From UBA10677 sp045532295 (lineage in GTDB: Bacteria > Bacillota > Clostridia > Christensenellales > Pumilibacteraceae): a DNA stretch of 64,000 nucleotides. This document shows positions 1 through 6,824 of this stretch, piece after piece. Under the pieces are notes generated by a model. It saw nothing but the letters and a program-made list of their open reading frames with translations. It was not told the origin of the DNA and did no database searches. Location: the NCBI GenBank assembly GCA_045532295.1, contig JAZSFP010000014.1, positions 1-64,000 of the forward strand, written 5' to 3'. The stretch's first letter is position 1, and each line of letters begins with the position of its first letter. The position numbers and the translations under genes were made by a program.

Positions 1-57
1 ATGTGTTAAGCACGCCGCCAGCGTTCGTCCTGAGCCAGAATCAAACTCTCAAGTTTA
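1..57 (-). rRNA. rrs: 16S rRNA gene, 5' end only
   Basis: The reverse complement reads GAGTTTGATTCTGGCTCAG followed by GACGAACGCTGGCGGCGTGC and TTAACACAT, the universally conserved 5' end of bacterial 16S rRNA (the 27F primer region). The gene runs leftwards out of the window, so only about 57 bases are visible. The GCGTGCTTAACACAT form is common in Clostridia. The exact 5' terminus is inferred from the usual distance to the conserved block. Confidence 0.96.
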
Positions 58-240
58 TGGTTATATAATGCAGTATCTCTACCGCTTTACATACTTACCA
101 AAAACCAATTTAATCCTAACTTAGTACATCTTCTGACTAAAAATTCGTAAATTGACTTTGTGTTCAAATTCGCTTTTTTTGTTTTGCTTTTTCTATTCCG
201 TTGTCAATGTTCACGCCGTCCTCTCGCGGACAGCCTATAC
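58..240 (-). other. rRNA operon leader region
   Basis: This stretch lies between the rRNA promoter and the 16S 5' end. It holds a short GC-rich hairpin just after the promoter (pairing GTCC with GGAC around 217-236) and an AT-rich tail. It probably contains the antitermination and RNase III processing signals usual in rRNA leaders, but I could not assign a clear boxA. From 270 to 409 I see only AT-rich sequence and no gene. Confidence 0.5.
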
Positions 241-269
241 ATAATACCATATCTGAAATTTTAAGTCAA
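241..269 (-). promoter_or_regulatory. sigma-A promoter of the rRNA operon
   Basis: On the minus strand a -35 TTGACT (264-269) and a -10 TATTAT (241-246) are separated by exactly 17 bases, with TGG just before the -10 (extended -10). Position and direction fit the 16S gene that starts about 185 bases downstream. Confidence 0.88.
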
Positions 270-503
270 CTGTTTTTTATCCCTTTTTTTAATTTTTTTT
301 TAAAATTTTATCAATATTTTTTTGCTCGTTATTTTTTCGACATTGCATTGCGAGCGCCGTAAATCATAATATTTTCACCGTAAATAAACTGCCCTTAAAA
401 ATATACAATTGGTGGACTGGTGGACGATACTTCGCTTCGCTCCGTGGCGTTCGCCATCTCTGATGGCTCGGCTAAGCGGTGGCTCTTCTCGCCTCCTCTC
501 GTC

Positions 504-536
504 AAAAAAAAGACACCCTCTCTTGGGTGTCTTTTT
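504..536 (-). terminator. rho-independent terminator in outer array unit
   Basis: Perfect stem AGACACCC / GGGTGTCT with a six-base loop and a run of eight U on the minus strand; the opposite strand also ends in five U, so it could work both ways. Confidence 0.85.
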
Positions 537-621
537 GGTGGACGATACTTCGCTTCGCTCCGTGGCGTTCGCCATCTTTGATGGCTCGGCTAAGCGGTGG
601 CTCTTCTCGCCTCCTCTCGTC

Positions 622-652
622 AAAAAAAGACACCCTCTCTTGGGTGACTTTT
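622..652 (-). terminator. rho-independent terminator directly after tRNA-Lys
   Basis: Same hairpin as at 504-536 but with one stem mismatch (AGACACCC against GGGTGACT) next to the tRNA 3' end, followed on the minus strand by seven U. It ends the Leu-Gly-Lys tRNA transcript. The mismatch makes it weaker than the duplicated copy further downstream. Confidence 0.8.
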
Positions 653-728
653 TGGTGGACGATCGGAGGCTCGAACTCCGGACCCACTGATTAAGAGTCA
701 GTTGCTCTACCAACTGAGCTAATCGTCC
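653..728 (-). tRNA. tRNA-Lys (anticodon CUU)
   Basis: Cloverleaf on the minus strand: acceptor GGACGAT pairs with ATCGTCC, discriminator A and an encoded CCA; D-loop AGCTCAGTTGGTAGAGC; anticodon loop with CTT; T-arm GGTTCGAGCC-like. It is the last gene of a three-tRNA cluster. Its 3' tail is the sequence repeated in the array that follows. Confidence 0.96.
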
Positions 729-734
729 ATAAGT

Positions 735-759
735 TAAGACGCACTTTTGATGCGTCTTT
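735..759 (-). terminator. hairpin between tRNA-Gly and tRNA-Lys
   Basis: AAGACGCA / TGCGTCTT stem with a seven-base loop. The U-run is poor on the minus strand, so it may be a weak terminator or a tRNA processing structure rather than a full stop. Confidence 0.45.
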
Positions 760-760
760 G

Positions 761-836
761 TGGAGCGAAAGACGAGGTTCGAACTCGCGACATTCACCTT
801 GGCAAGGTGACGCTCTACCAGCTGAGCTACTTCCGC
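761..836 (-). tRNA. tRNA-Gly (anticodon GCC)
   Basis: Acceptor GCGGAAG pairs with CTTTCGC, discriminator U, CCA encoded. Anticodon stem CACCT / AGGTG around loop TGCCA gives anticodon GCC. The D-arm and T-arm are canonical. Second gene of the minus-strand tRNA cluster. Confidence 0.95.
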
Positions 837-848
837 AAAATATTTTAT

Positions 849-931
849 TGGTGCGGATGAAGGGACTTGAACCCCCACGTCGAGGACACTAGCTCCTAAG
901 GCTAGCGCGTCTGCCATTCCGCCACATCCGC
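849..931 (-). tRNA. tRNA-Leu (anticodon UAG)
   Basis: Acceptor GCGGATG pairs with CATCCGC, discriminator A, CCA encoded. It has the long variable arm of class II tRNAs, and anticodon stem GCTAG / CTAGC with loop CTTAGGA gives UAG. First gene of the Leu-Gly-Lys cluster. Confidence 0.95.
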
Positions 932-958
932 GAGGCGTATTTCTCACAACGCTTGATT

Positions 959-987
959 AGTATATAACAATTCCAAAAAATTGTCAA
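959..987 (-). promoter_or_regulatory. sigma-A promoter of the Leu-Gly-Lys tRNA cluster
   Basis: Minus-strand TTGACA (982-987), 17-base spacer and TATACT (959-964), placed about 28 bases before the tRNA-Leu 5' end. Confidence 0.88.
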
Positions 988-1137
988 ACATTTTTAAGTG
1001 TTTTTTTGAAAAAATTTTAATTTTTTTTAATTTTAGATAAAACGAGTAAAATCCCTATATTAATATATAATGATTACGACTCATTTTTCAATTTGTTTAC
1101 AGCATTTTCACTAATTTACAAAATACTGTTTTTTTCT

Positions 1138-1166
1138 TTGACAAAGTAGTAAATATTTGTTAAAAT
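1138..1166 (+). promoter_or_regulatory. sigma-A promoter of rdgB
   Basis: TTGACA (1138-1143), 17-base spacer, TAAAAT (1161-1166) preceded by TGT. The rdgB start codon follows 33 bases later with a TGAGG ribosome-binding site. Confidence 0.88.
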
Positions 1167-1199
1167 ATTCAAGGTAAAACATCTATTGAGGTTATTGCT

Positions 1200-1769
1200 A
1201 TGAAAAAACTTGTAGTTGCAAGCGGAAATAAAGGTAAACTTCGTGAAATTCAAGCGCTTATCGGTGACAAATTTAACGTAGTTTCTATGGCAGACGAAGG
1301 ATTTGATATTGATATTGAAGAAAACGGCGCGACATTTGAAGAGAACGCTATAATTAAGGCTAAAGCCGTTTACGAACTTTGTCGTTGCCCCGTAATAAGT
1401 GACGATAGCGGACTTATGGTAGACGCTCTTGGGGGCGCTCCTGGGGTATACTCTGCAAGATATGCTGGAGAGCCTTGTGACAACGATAAGAACAATCTTA
1501 AACTTCTTAACGCTCTTAAAAACGAGACGAACAGAAGGGCTCGGTTCGTTTCAGTCGTGGCTTTTTACGACGGAGAACGCACCGTTACGGCTGAGGGCGC
1601 GGTTGAGGGGATTATCATAGACGAAAAGAAAGGTAACAACGGTTTTGGTTACGACCCACTTTTCTACTCAATTGAACTTAATAAAACTTTTGGTGAGGCA
1701 AGCAACGAAGAAAAAAATACCGTAAGCCACCGCGCTCGCGCGCTTTCTTCGCTCGTTAAAAAGATATGA
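1200..1769 (+). CDS. rdgB: XTP/dITP (non-canonical purine NTP) diphosphatase
   Basis: RdgB/HAM1-family housecleaning enzyme that hydrolyses XTP, dITP and ITP to monophosphates and pyrophosphate, keeping deaminated purines out of DNA and RNA. At 189 aa it has the usual family length. The N-terminal SGNKGKLREI motif (about 8-17), ATFEENA, the DDSGL motif (about 67-71), GAPGVYSARYAG, GFGYDPLF and the C-terminal SHRARA are all present. The ATG has a TGAGG ribosome-binding site and a clear promoter upstream. Its stop overlaps the start of the next gene by four bases (ATGA), so the two are translationally coupled, as rdgB and yfcE-type genes often are in Bacillota. Confidence 0.95.
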   Translation: MKKLVVASGNKGKLREIQALIGDKFNVVSMADEGFDIDIEENGATFEENAIIKAKAVYELCRCPVISDDSGLMVDALGGAPGVYSARYAGEPCDNDKNNLKLLNALKNETNRRARFVSVVAFYDGERTVTAEGAVEGIIIDEKKGNNGFGYDPLFYSIELNKTFGEASNEEKNTVSHRARALSSLVKKI

Positions 1770-2242
1770 AAAACTTTATCGTAATTAGCGACACACACGG
1801 ATTAGGATATGAAACGATTAAGTCACTTATTCCAGTTATAAATAGTTGCGACGCGCTCGTTCATCTTGGTGACGGACTTAGCGACCTTGCCCCTTTTAGA
1901 GAGCAGATTAATTGTGAAATTATTGAGGTTCGAGGAAATTGTGACCCCCACTCGTCAATTCCAAAAAATGTTTTCGTTAAAACGCCTGCAGGCAAGGTAA
2001 TGTTTACTCACGGCGACGAGCATAATCTTCATAGAGGACTTCTAAATCTCTACTGCTCCGCAAGAGAAAATGATTGTCGATACGTTTTCTACGGGCATTT
2101 ACATATTGCGTCCGAAGACGAAATGCTCGGCGTTACAATGGTAAATCCCGGTAGTTTATGCCGTCCGAGGCTCTCAAAACCGTCGTTTTGCCAAGTTTTT
2201 TTCGAAAATGGAAATCTATTTTCAAAAATTGTTCTAATTTAG
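1766..2242 (+). CDS. YfcE/MJ0936-family metallophosphoesterase
   Basis: Small (158 aa) cytoplasmic calcineurin-like phosphoesterase. The metal-binding motifs appear in order: SDTHG (about 8-12), HLGDG (about 34), VRGNCD (about 55-60), THGDEH (about 90) and YGHLH (about 111). The ATG overlaps the rdgB stop, giving a two-gene operon. The family hydrolyses phosphodiesters with Mn2+, but the physiological substrate is generally unknown. No terminator is seen after the stop; the tRNA promoter begins 12 bases downstream. Confidence 0.9.
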   Translation: MKNFIVISDTHGLGYETIKSLIPVINSCDALVHLGDGLSDLAPFREQINCEIIEVRGNCDPHSSIPKNVFVKTPAGKVMFTHGDEHNLHRGLLNLYCSARENDCRYVFYGHLHIASEDEMLGVTMVNPGSLCRPRLSKPSFCQVFFENGNLFSKIVLI

Positions 2243-2253
2243 CCTAAAAATCG

Positions 2254-2282
2254 TTGACTTTTTTTTCTTGTTGTGCTATTAT
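2254..2282 (+). promoter_or_regulatory. sigma-A promoter of the six-tRNA operon
   Basis: TTGACT (2254-2259), 17-base spacer and TATTAT (2277-2282) with a TGC extended -10, 27 bases before tRNA-Gly. Confidence 0.88.
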
Positions 2283-2309
2283 TTTTAAGCATCGTGTGTG
2301 AGTTCTTAT

Positions 2310-2383
<74 letters not shown>

Positions 2384-2387
2384 CTTT

Positions 2388-2464
<77 letters not shown>

Positions 2465-2481
2465 CACACAGAAACCTTTAT

Positions 2482-2559
2482 GGTGGGTATAGCTCAGTTG
2501 GTTAGAGCGCCAGGTTGTGGCCCTGGAGGTCAAGAGTTCGAATCTCTTTACTCACCCCA
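2482..2559 (+). tRNA. tRNA-His (anticodon GUG)
   Basis: Acceptor GTGGGTA / TACTCAC with an extra 5' G (position -1) opposite discriminator C, the hallmark of tRNA-His. Loop TTGTGGC gives GUG; CCA is encoded. Confidence 0.95.
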
Positions 2560-2571
2560 CTTCCTTTTTAT

Positions 2572-2646
2572 TGGGGTATCGCCAAGCGGTAAGGCACGAG
2601 ACTTTGACTTTCGCATTCGTAGGTTCAAATCCTACTACCCCAGCCA
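2572..2646 (+). tRNA. tRNA-Gln (anticodon UUG)
   Basis: Acceptor TGGGGTA / TACCCCA, the U1-A72 pair typical of tRNA-Gln, discriminator G, encoded CCA; loop CTTTGAC gives UUG. Confidence 0.95.
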
Positions 2647-2658
2647 TCGCATTTTCCT

Positions 2659-2733
2659 TGGGGATTCGCCAAGCGGTAAGGCTACGGACTCTGACTCCGT
2701 CACTCGGGGGTTCAAATCCCTCATCCCCAGCCA
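2659..2733 (+). tRNA. tRNA-Gln (anticodon CUG)
   Basis: Acceptor TGGGGAT / ATCCCCA, discriminator G, encoded CCA; anticodon stem CGGA / TCCG around CTCTGAC gives CUG. It closely resembles the preceding tRNA-Gln and probably arose by duplication. Confidence 0.95.
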
Positions 2734-2740
2734 TATATGT

Positions 2741-2816
2741 GGTTCATTAGCTCAGCTGGTAGAGCACATGACTTTTAATCATGGTGTCCCGGGTTCGATT
2801 CCCGGATGAGCCACCA
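2741..2816 (+). tRNA. tRNA-Lys (anticodon UUU)
   Basis: Acceptor GGTTCAT / ATGAGCC, discriminator A, encoded CCA; loop CTTTTAA gives UUU. Last gene of the operon. Its 3' tail and the terminator after it are duplicated 130 bases downstream. Confidence 0.96.
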
Positions 2817-2820
2817 AAAC

Positions 2821-2846
2821 GAAGCACCCGAAGCGGTGCTTTTTTT
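2821..2846 (+). terminator. rho-independent terminator of the six-tRNA operon (inner copy)
   Basis: Stem AGCACC / GGTGCT followed by seven U, starting seven bases after the tRNA-Lys CCA. Confidence 0.87.
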
Positions 2847-2950
2847 GTGTGGTTTAGACGGGAATTAACTTTGTCGTAGACAAAAGTTCGCGCTTTGCGT
2901 AGCAATGCAAGGAAGCAAAGCGACCGCTTGAACGGATGAGCCACCAAAAC

Positions 2951-2976
2951 GAAGCACCCAAAGTGGTGCTTTTTTT
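2951..2976 (+). terminator. second copy of the tRNA operon terminator
   Basis: Same stem AGCACC / GGTGCT and U-run, with loop changes only; part of the 130-base duplication. Confidence 0.82.
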
Positions 2977-3027
2977 GTGTGGTTTAGATGAAAATTACTC
3001 TACTAAAATATTATACTACAAAATTAC

Positions 3028-3056
3028 TTGCTATTTTACCCTTAAAATGATAAAAT
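3028..3056 (+). promoter_or_regulatory. sigma-A promoter of the glycerophosphodiesterase gene
   Basis: TTGCTA (3028-3033), 17-base spacer and TAAAAT (3051-3056) with TGA before the -10. The start codon with an AAGGAG ribosome-binding site follows 31 bases later. Confidence 0.7.
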
Positions 3057-3087
3057 AAGAAGGTAGTTAAAACAAAAGGAGAAAATT

Positions 3088-4101
3088 ATGAAAACTCGAT
3101 ATAAGGTTTTAATCATAATAGGAAGTATTCTGGCTTTGATTGCTCTTTTCTTTCTAACCATCAATATTATTCCGCCTAAGAAGAATATTGAACAAAACCC
3201 CTTCATTGTAAATGAAGGCGAACTTCCGATGATTGCAGCGCATCGTGGCGGTGGTGAAAACAATCCTGAAAACACAATGCTTGCTTTTAGGGAGGCGGTC
3301 AACACAATCGGCGTTGACATTTTGGAAAGCGACTTGTATTTAACGAAAGACGGCTATCTCGTTTACAACCACGACTCTTACATAGATGAAACTTGTAACG
3401 TTAACGGCGACATTTCGTTTGAAGAAGTTCAATCGCTTTGCTCGGACAAAAACAATCGTCATTACATTTCCGATATGACGCTTGCAGAACTTGAAACTTA
3501 TAATTTTGGTTATTATTTCAAAGACGAAGACGGCAATAGAATTTATAAAGACGTAACCGATATTAGTGGCGCTGGACTTCAGATTGCGACCGTTGATAAA
3601 CTTTTCGAGGAATTTTACCAAACTCATCCCGATTTAATGTTCATTGTTGAAATTAAGAACGAAGGCGAAGTAGGTTTCGATGCTTGTAGAATTCTCAACG
3701 AAACTCTCGAGCAATACCCAGTTTATAAAAATAAAATCGTTATCGGCACTTTCCATCCCGAAATTGAAGAAGAACTTAGAAAGAATTATCCTCATCTTAT
3801 GCGTGGCGCGTCCACTTCTTCGGCTGCTGACTTCGTGCTCACTCAGTACCTTGGCGTAAACATTTTTGACACGAGCGATTTCATTTGCTTACAAATACCT
3901 ATGAGTTACAAATTTAAGGGTATGGATATAGGTCTCGTTGCCTCTACTATCGTTAATAGAGCGCATTGGAGAAACATTGCCGTTCAATACTGGACTATTA
4001 ACGATGCAGACGATATGAGAACACTCATTGAACTTGGTTGTGATTGTATAATGACGGATAATCCTAAGTTGCTTAAAAGCGTACTTGACGAATACAAATA
4101 A
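3088..4101 (+). CDS. membrane-anchored glycerophosphodiester phosphodiesterase
   Basis: A 337-aa protein with one N-terminal hydrophobic segment (about 7-26) followed by a GDPD domain. The domain opens with the HRGG motif (about 51-54) and an NPENT motif, then the metal-binding ESD pair and NHD about 40 residues later, a central VEIKNE strand and a C-terminal CIMTDNP motif. The family hydrolyses glycerophosphodiesters to glycerol-3-phosphate and an alcohol; the anchor suggests it acts outside the membrane on deacylated phospholipids or teichoic-acid-type polymers (inference). It is a single-gene unit with its own promoter, an AAAGGAG site and a bidirectional terminator. Confidence 0.9.
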   Translation: MKTRYKVLIIIGSILALIALFFLTINIIPPKKNIEQNPFIVNEGELPMIAAHRGGGENNPENTMLAFREAVNTIGVDILESDLYLTKDGYLVYNHDSYIDETCNVNGDISFEEVQSLCSDKNNRHYISDMTLAELETYNFGYYFKDEDGNRIYKDVTDISGAGLQIATVDKLFEEFYQTHPDLMFIVEIKNEGEVGFDACRILNETLEQYPVYKNKIVIGTFHPEIEEELRKNYPHLMRGASTSSAADFVLTQYLGVNIFDTSDFICLQIPMSYKFKGMDIGLVASTIVNRAHWRNIAVQYWTINDADDMRTLIELGCDCIMTDNPKLLKSVLDEYK

Positions 4102-4132
4102 AAAAAGGCGGTACACGTGTACCTCCTTTTTT
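4101..4132. terminator. bidirectional terminator between convergent genes
   Basis: GGCGGTACAC / GTGTACCTCC near-perfect stem with A-run before and T-run after, shared by the glycerophosphodiesterase gene (plus) and the hydrolase gene (minus). Confidence 0.85.
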
Positions 4133-4139
4133 ATCTTAA

Positions 4140-4652
4140 CTATTCATTTATGACCGTTACTTGACACGCCTTCATAGCGTCTAACGCAGTTTTATGACTT
4201 TCTATTGAAACGCCCGCGCAACCGCACGCGTCTACGATTAAGGGAATTTCCGGAAAAAACGCTTTAACTATCATTACGTTGGAAATTACGCAAATATCGG
4301 TACAAAGCCCAACGAAAGTAATACTTTCCACTTTTTTTTCATTTTTAAGAATATCAATGAGTTCCTTTGACCCAAAAGTAATTTTATCAATAGGCGCTGT
4401 AGTTCTTAGTTTTTCCAAAAGTGGATGAATTTGCCAACCGTCAGTATCCTTTATGCAATGTGGAACTGGCAAATTTTTACCCTCTTGCGTTTGCATATAA
4501 TCGTCAAAATGCGTGTCGCGAGTAAAATAAACTTTTCCGTCGAACTGCTCTATTACTCTTTTAACGTAGGGAACGATTTTTTGAGCCTCCACAGAACCGA
4601 GCGCGCCGTCTATAAAATCATTTTGCATATCAACAACGATTAATATCTTCAT
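4140..4652 (-). CDS. isochorismatase-family cysteine hydrolase (nicotinamidase-like)
   Basis: A 170-aa single-domain hydrolase. The catalytic triad can be read as Asp8 (VVDMQNDF), Lys90 (IDKITFGS) and Cys121 (CTDICV); DTH at 46-48 and His65 are candidate metal ligands as in PncA nicotinamidases. The family includes nicotinamidases, isochorismatases and other amidases, so nicotinamide is only the most likely substrate. It starts ten bases after the recN stop and probably ends the nadK-argR-recN transcript. With nadK upstream a link to NAD metabolism is possible. In Bacillus this position is held by spoIVB and spo0A. Confidence 0.82.
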   Translation of the reverse strand: MKILIVVDMQNDFIDGALGSVEAQKIVPYVKRVIEQFDGKVYFTRDTHFDDYMQTQEGKNLPVPHCIKDTDGWQIHPLLEKLRTTAPIDKITFGSKELIDILKNEKKVESITFVGLCTDICVISNVMIVKAFFPEIPLIVDACGCAGVSIESHKTALDAMKACQVTVINE

Positions 4653-4661
4653 AGTTTTCTC

Positions 4662-6362
4662 CTATGCGAGCGATTTTTTATAATTTACGCTCCATTTTTT
4701 CATTTCTAATGCGTTTTCAGTTGCCTGAGCGGAAATATCTTTACCGCCCGAAAGTCGCGCAATTTCTTCGATTTGCCCCTCGTCTGAGAGCGATGTTACA
4801 GCGGTATAAGTTTGATTATCTTTCGTATATTTACTTATAAAATAATGAGTATCCGCCATTGAGGCAATTTGCGGTAAGTGAGTTACGCATAATAATTGAC
4901 GATTTTGTGAAAGCCTTGCCATTTTCTTTGCAACCTCTTGTCCAACCTTGCCACTTATACCGGTATCAATTTCATCAAAAATTACCGTTGGAATATCGTC
5001 GTCGCCCGAAGATACTACCTTAAGCGCTAACATAAGTCGCGAAAGTTCGCCACCCGATATTATCTTTATAAGGGGCTTAAGTGGTTGTCCTGCGTTCGTG
5101 CTTAAGTAAAACTCTACTTTATCCATACCGTTTGCAGTAAGTCTTTCTTCGCAATCTTCAAGAGTAGGCAACGGCTCAAATCGAACTTCAAAAACAGATT
5201 GCGCCATACCGAGTTCACTTAACTCACTAATTACTGCTTTTTCTAACCTTTGAGCCCATTTGCTACGAATTTCCGATAACGTATTGCTTTTTTTAAACAA
5301 TTCTTTGACGATAGAGTTCTTCTCTTTCGTTAATTTTTCGTAATACTCGTCCGCATTTTCCGTCTCGTCAATCTTACGAACTAATTCTTCTCTATATTCC
5401 ATTACTGTTTGATAACTTCCGTATTTTCTAGTAATAGAGCGGATTTTATCAAGTCGCTTTTCTATTTTTTCAAGTTCCTTCGGGGAAAAATCAAAACCGT
5501 CAAGTTCGTCCGATGCGCTTTCCGATATATCCTCTATTTCAATGATTGCAGAGGATAATCTTTCCGCCCACTCGGAATATTTTGCATCAAACGAGGCAAG
5601 AGAAATGATTTGGCGTTTTGCTCTATCGAGCATCTCGATTGCGCTCTCGCCCTCGTCGTTTTCGGTAATAGCGTTTACCGTTTCGCTTAGAGCCGAACAA
5701 ATCTTTTCCGAACTTAAGAATTTCTTTCTAAGTGCAGTAAGTTCCTCTTCTTCGCCCTCTTTAAGTTTTACTTTTTCAATTTCTTCAAGTTGATATTTAT
5801 AAATATCCAAACTTCTTGCTCGAGTTTTAGCGTCGCCTATTTCTTCGAGGCTATTTTTTACCTTACGAAGCGAAGAGTACAGTGTGGATATTTCTTTAAT
5901 TATATCCTCAACTTCACTTCTTGCGTAAAAATCTACTACTTTTATATGGTTAGAAATATTAGCGAGCGACTGGTGTTCGTTTTGTCCGCACAAGTCAATC
6001 AATTCACTCGCAATATTTTTGAGCATTGAAAGTGTTGCCGAGCGTCCGTTTACTCTTATCTCGTTCTTGCCGTCCACATTAAACTTTCGAGTAATAATAA
6101 GTTCGTCGCTACCGTCCGCAAGATCTTCTAAAAGTTCACTTTTCTTTTCGTTCAACGCGAAAACGCCTTCGACAAAACCGTTAGTTTCGCCGAAGCGGAG
6201 CATTGACTTATCGTATCTACCCCCCGTAAGGAGCATTATGCAGTCAATAAGTATAGACTTTCCTGCGCCCGTTTCACCACTTAAAATATTTAGTTTTTCG
6301 CCAAACTCAATATTTAGCGAAGATATAAGCGCGAAGTTTTTTACCGAAAGTGAAGTTATCAT
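4662..6362 (-). CDS. recN: DNA repair ATPase RecN
   Basis: SMC-like ATPase that acts early at double-strand breaks. At 566 aa it is close to the family norm (~570). The N-terminal Walker A GETGAGKS (about 29-36), a long central coiled coil rich in Glu/Lys/Leu, the C-terminal signature SGGELSR and Walker B VIFDEIDTG are all present. It follows argR by six bases, matching the argR-recN pairing of Bacillota. Confidence 0.96.
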   Translation of the reverse strand: MITSLSVKNFALISSLNIEFGEKLNILSGETGAGKSILIDCIMLLTGGRYDKSMLRFGETNGFVEGVFALNEKKSELLEDLADGSDELIITRKFNVDGKNEIRVNGRSATLSMLKNIASELIDLCGQNEHQSLANISNHIKVVDFYARSEVEDIIKEISTLYSSLRKVKNSLEEIGDAKTRARSLDIYKYQLEEIEKVKLKEGEEEELTALRKKFLSSEKICSALSETVNAITENDEGESAIEMLDRAKRQIISLASFDAKYSEWAERLSSAIIEIEDISESASDELDGFDFSPKELEKIEKRLDKIRSITRKYGSYQTVMEYREELVRKIDETENADEYYEKLTKEKNSIVKELFKKSNTLSEIRSKWAQRLEKAVISELSELGMAQSVFEVRFEPLPTLEDCEERLTANGMDKVEFYLSTNAGQPLKPLIKIISGGELSRLMLALKVVSSGDDDIPTVIFDEIDTGISGKVGQEVAKKMARLSQNRQLLCVTHLPQIASMADTHYFISKYTKDNQTYTAVTSLSDEGQIEEIARLSGGKDISAQATENALEMKKWSVNYKKSLA

Positions 6363-6368
6363 ACTAAA

Positions 6369-6821
6369 TTAAGAAAACGCTAAATCGCGTAAATAATCTG
6401 TCATTTCTTTTGCCGACTCTTCATCGCGAAGCACCGCAAACACGGTATCGTCGCCCGCTACGCATCCAAGTACAGCAGAGTTTTTAGTTCTATCAATCAT
6501 TGCGCCTGCAACGTTTCCACTGCCTGCAAGCGTTTTAACTACCACGATATTTACTGCGTAATCAACGGAAAGCACGGAGTGACGGAACAAATCAACGAAC
6601 TTTGACGCCACGCTATTATCGCTCTTTTCTCTGGTGTAGTGTTGACGACGACCGTCCACGCTAACCTTTACAAGCCCAAGTTCCTTAATGTCGCGCGAAA
6701 CGGTTGCTTGCGTTACGATAAATCCCGCCTTTAGAAGTTCGCCAACAAGTTCTTCCTGCGTTTCAATATCCTTTTGAGCAATGAGTTCTAATAATTTAAC
6801 TTGTCTTGCATTTCTTGCCAT
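6369..6821 (-). CDS. argR: arginine repressor ArgR
   Basis: A 150-aa transcription factor. The N-terminal winged helix (1-70) carries the recognition helix around ATVSRDIKELGL, and the C-terminal oligomerisation/arginine-binding domain carries the GCVAGDDT motif, whose Asp pair binds arginine in the hexamer. The family represses arginine biosynthesis and activates catabolism. It lies three bases after nadK and before recN. No arginine genes occur in the window, so its targets are elsewhere. Confidence 0.95.
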   Translation of the reverse strand: MARNARQVKLLELIAQKDIETQEELVGELLKAGFIVTQATVSRDIKELGLVKVSVDGRRQHYTREKSDNSVASKFVDLFRHSVLSVDYAVNIVVVKTLAGSGNVAGAMIDRTKNSAVLGCVAGDDTVFAVLRDEESAKEMTDYLRDLAFS

Positions 6822-6824
6822 TGA

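Larger units (their letters stand above)
410..652 (-). repeat. tandem array of tRNA-Lys 3' tail + terminator + 75-base spacer
   Basis: Two near-identical tandem units (536-652, 117 bp; 418-535, 118 bp) lie directly downstream of the tRNA-Lys gene. Each unit, read on the minus strand, begins with the last 11 bases of that tRNA (ATCGTCCACCA), continues with a rho-independent terminator and ends with a 75-base structured segment that leads into the next tail copy. The array ends with another full tail (418-428) and a partial one (GTCCACCA, 410-417). The two units differ at an A-run length and a couple of substitutions. Open frames crossing it are not credible genes. Confidence 0.9.
2803..2988 (+). 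repeat. duplicated tRNA-Lys 3' tail plus terminator
   Basis: A 56-base segment (2803-2858), containing the last 14 bases of tRNA-Lys and the terminator that follows, recurs almost exactly at 2933-2988, offset 130 bases. Between the copies lies a 74-base segment (2859-2932) with two hairpins: AACTTTGTC / GACAAAAGTT and CGCTTTGC / GCAAAGCG. The architecture matches the array after the other tRNA-Lys gene (410-652), although the spacer sequence differs. From 2989 to the next promoter at 3028 I see nothing else. Confidence 0.88.

Noticed and set aside
735..759. Hairpin between tRNA-Gly and tRNA-Lys as a full terminator
   Set aside because: U-run is interrupted and the last tRNA lies downstream with no promoter of its own; kept only as a weak structure.
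375..947. 190-aa minus-strand open frame, and overlapping plus-strand frames, across 409-694
   Set aside because: They run through three tRNA genes, terminators and the tandem array; no ribosome-binding site. Products are translations of repeats and tRNAs.
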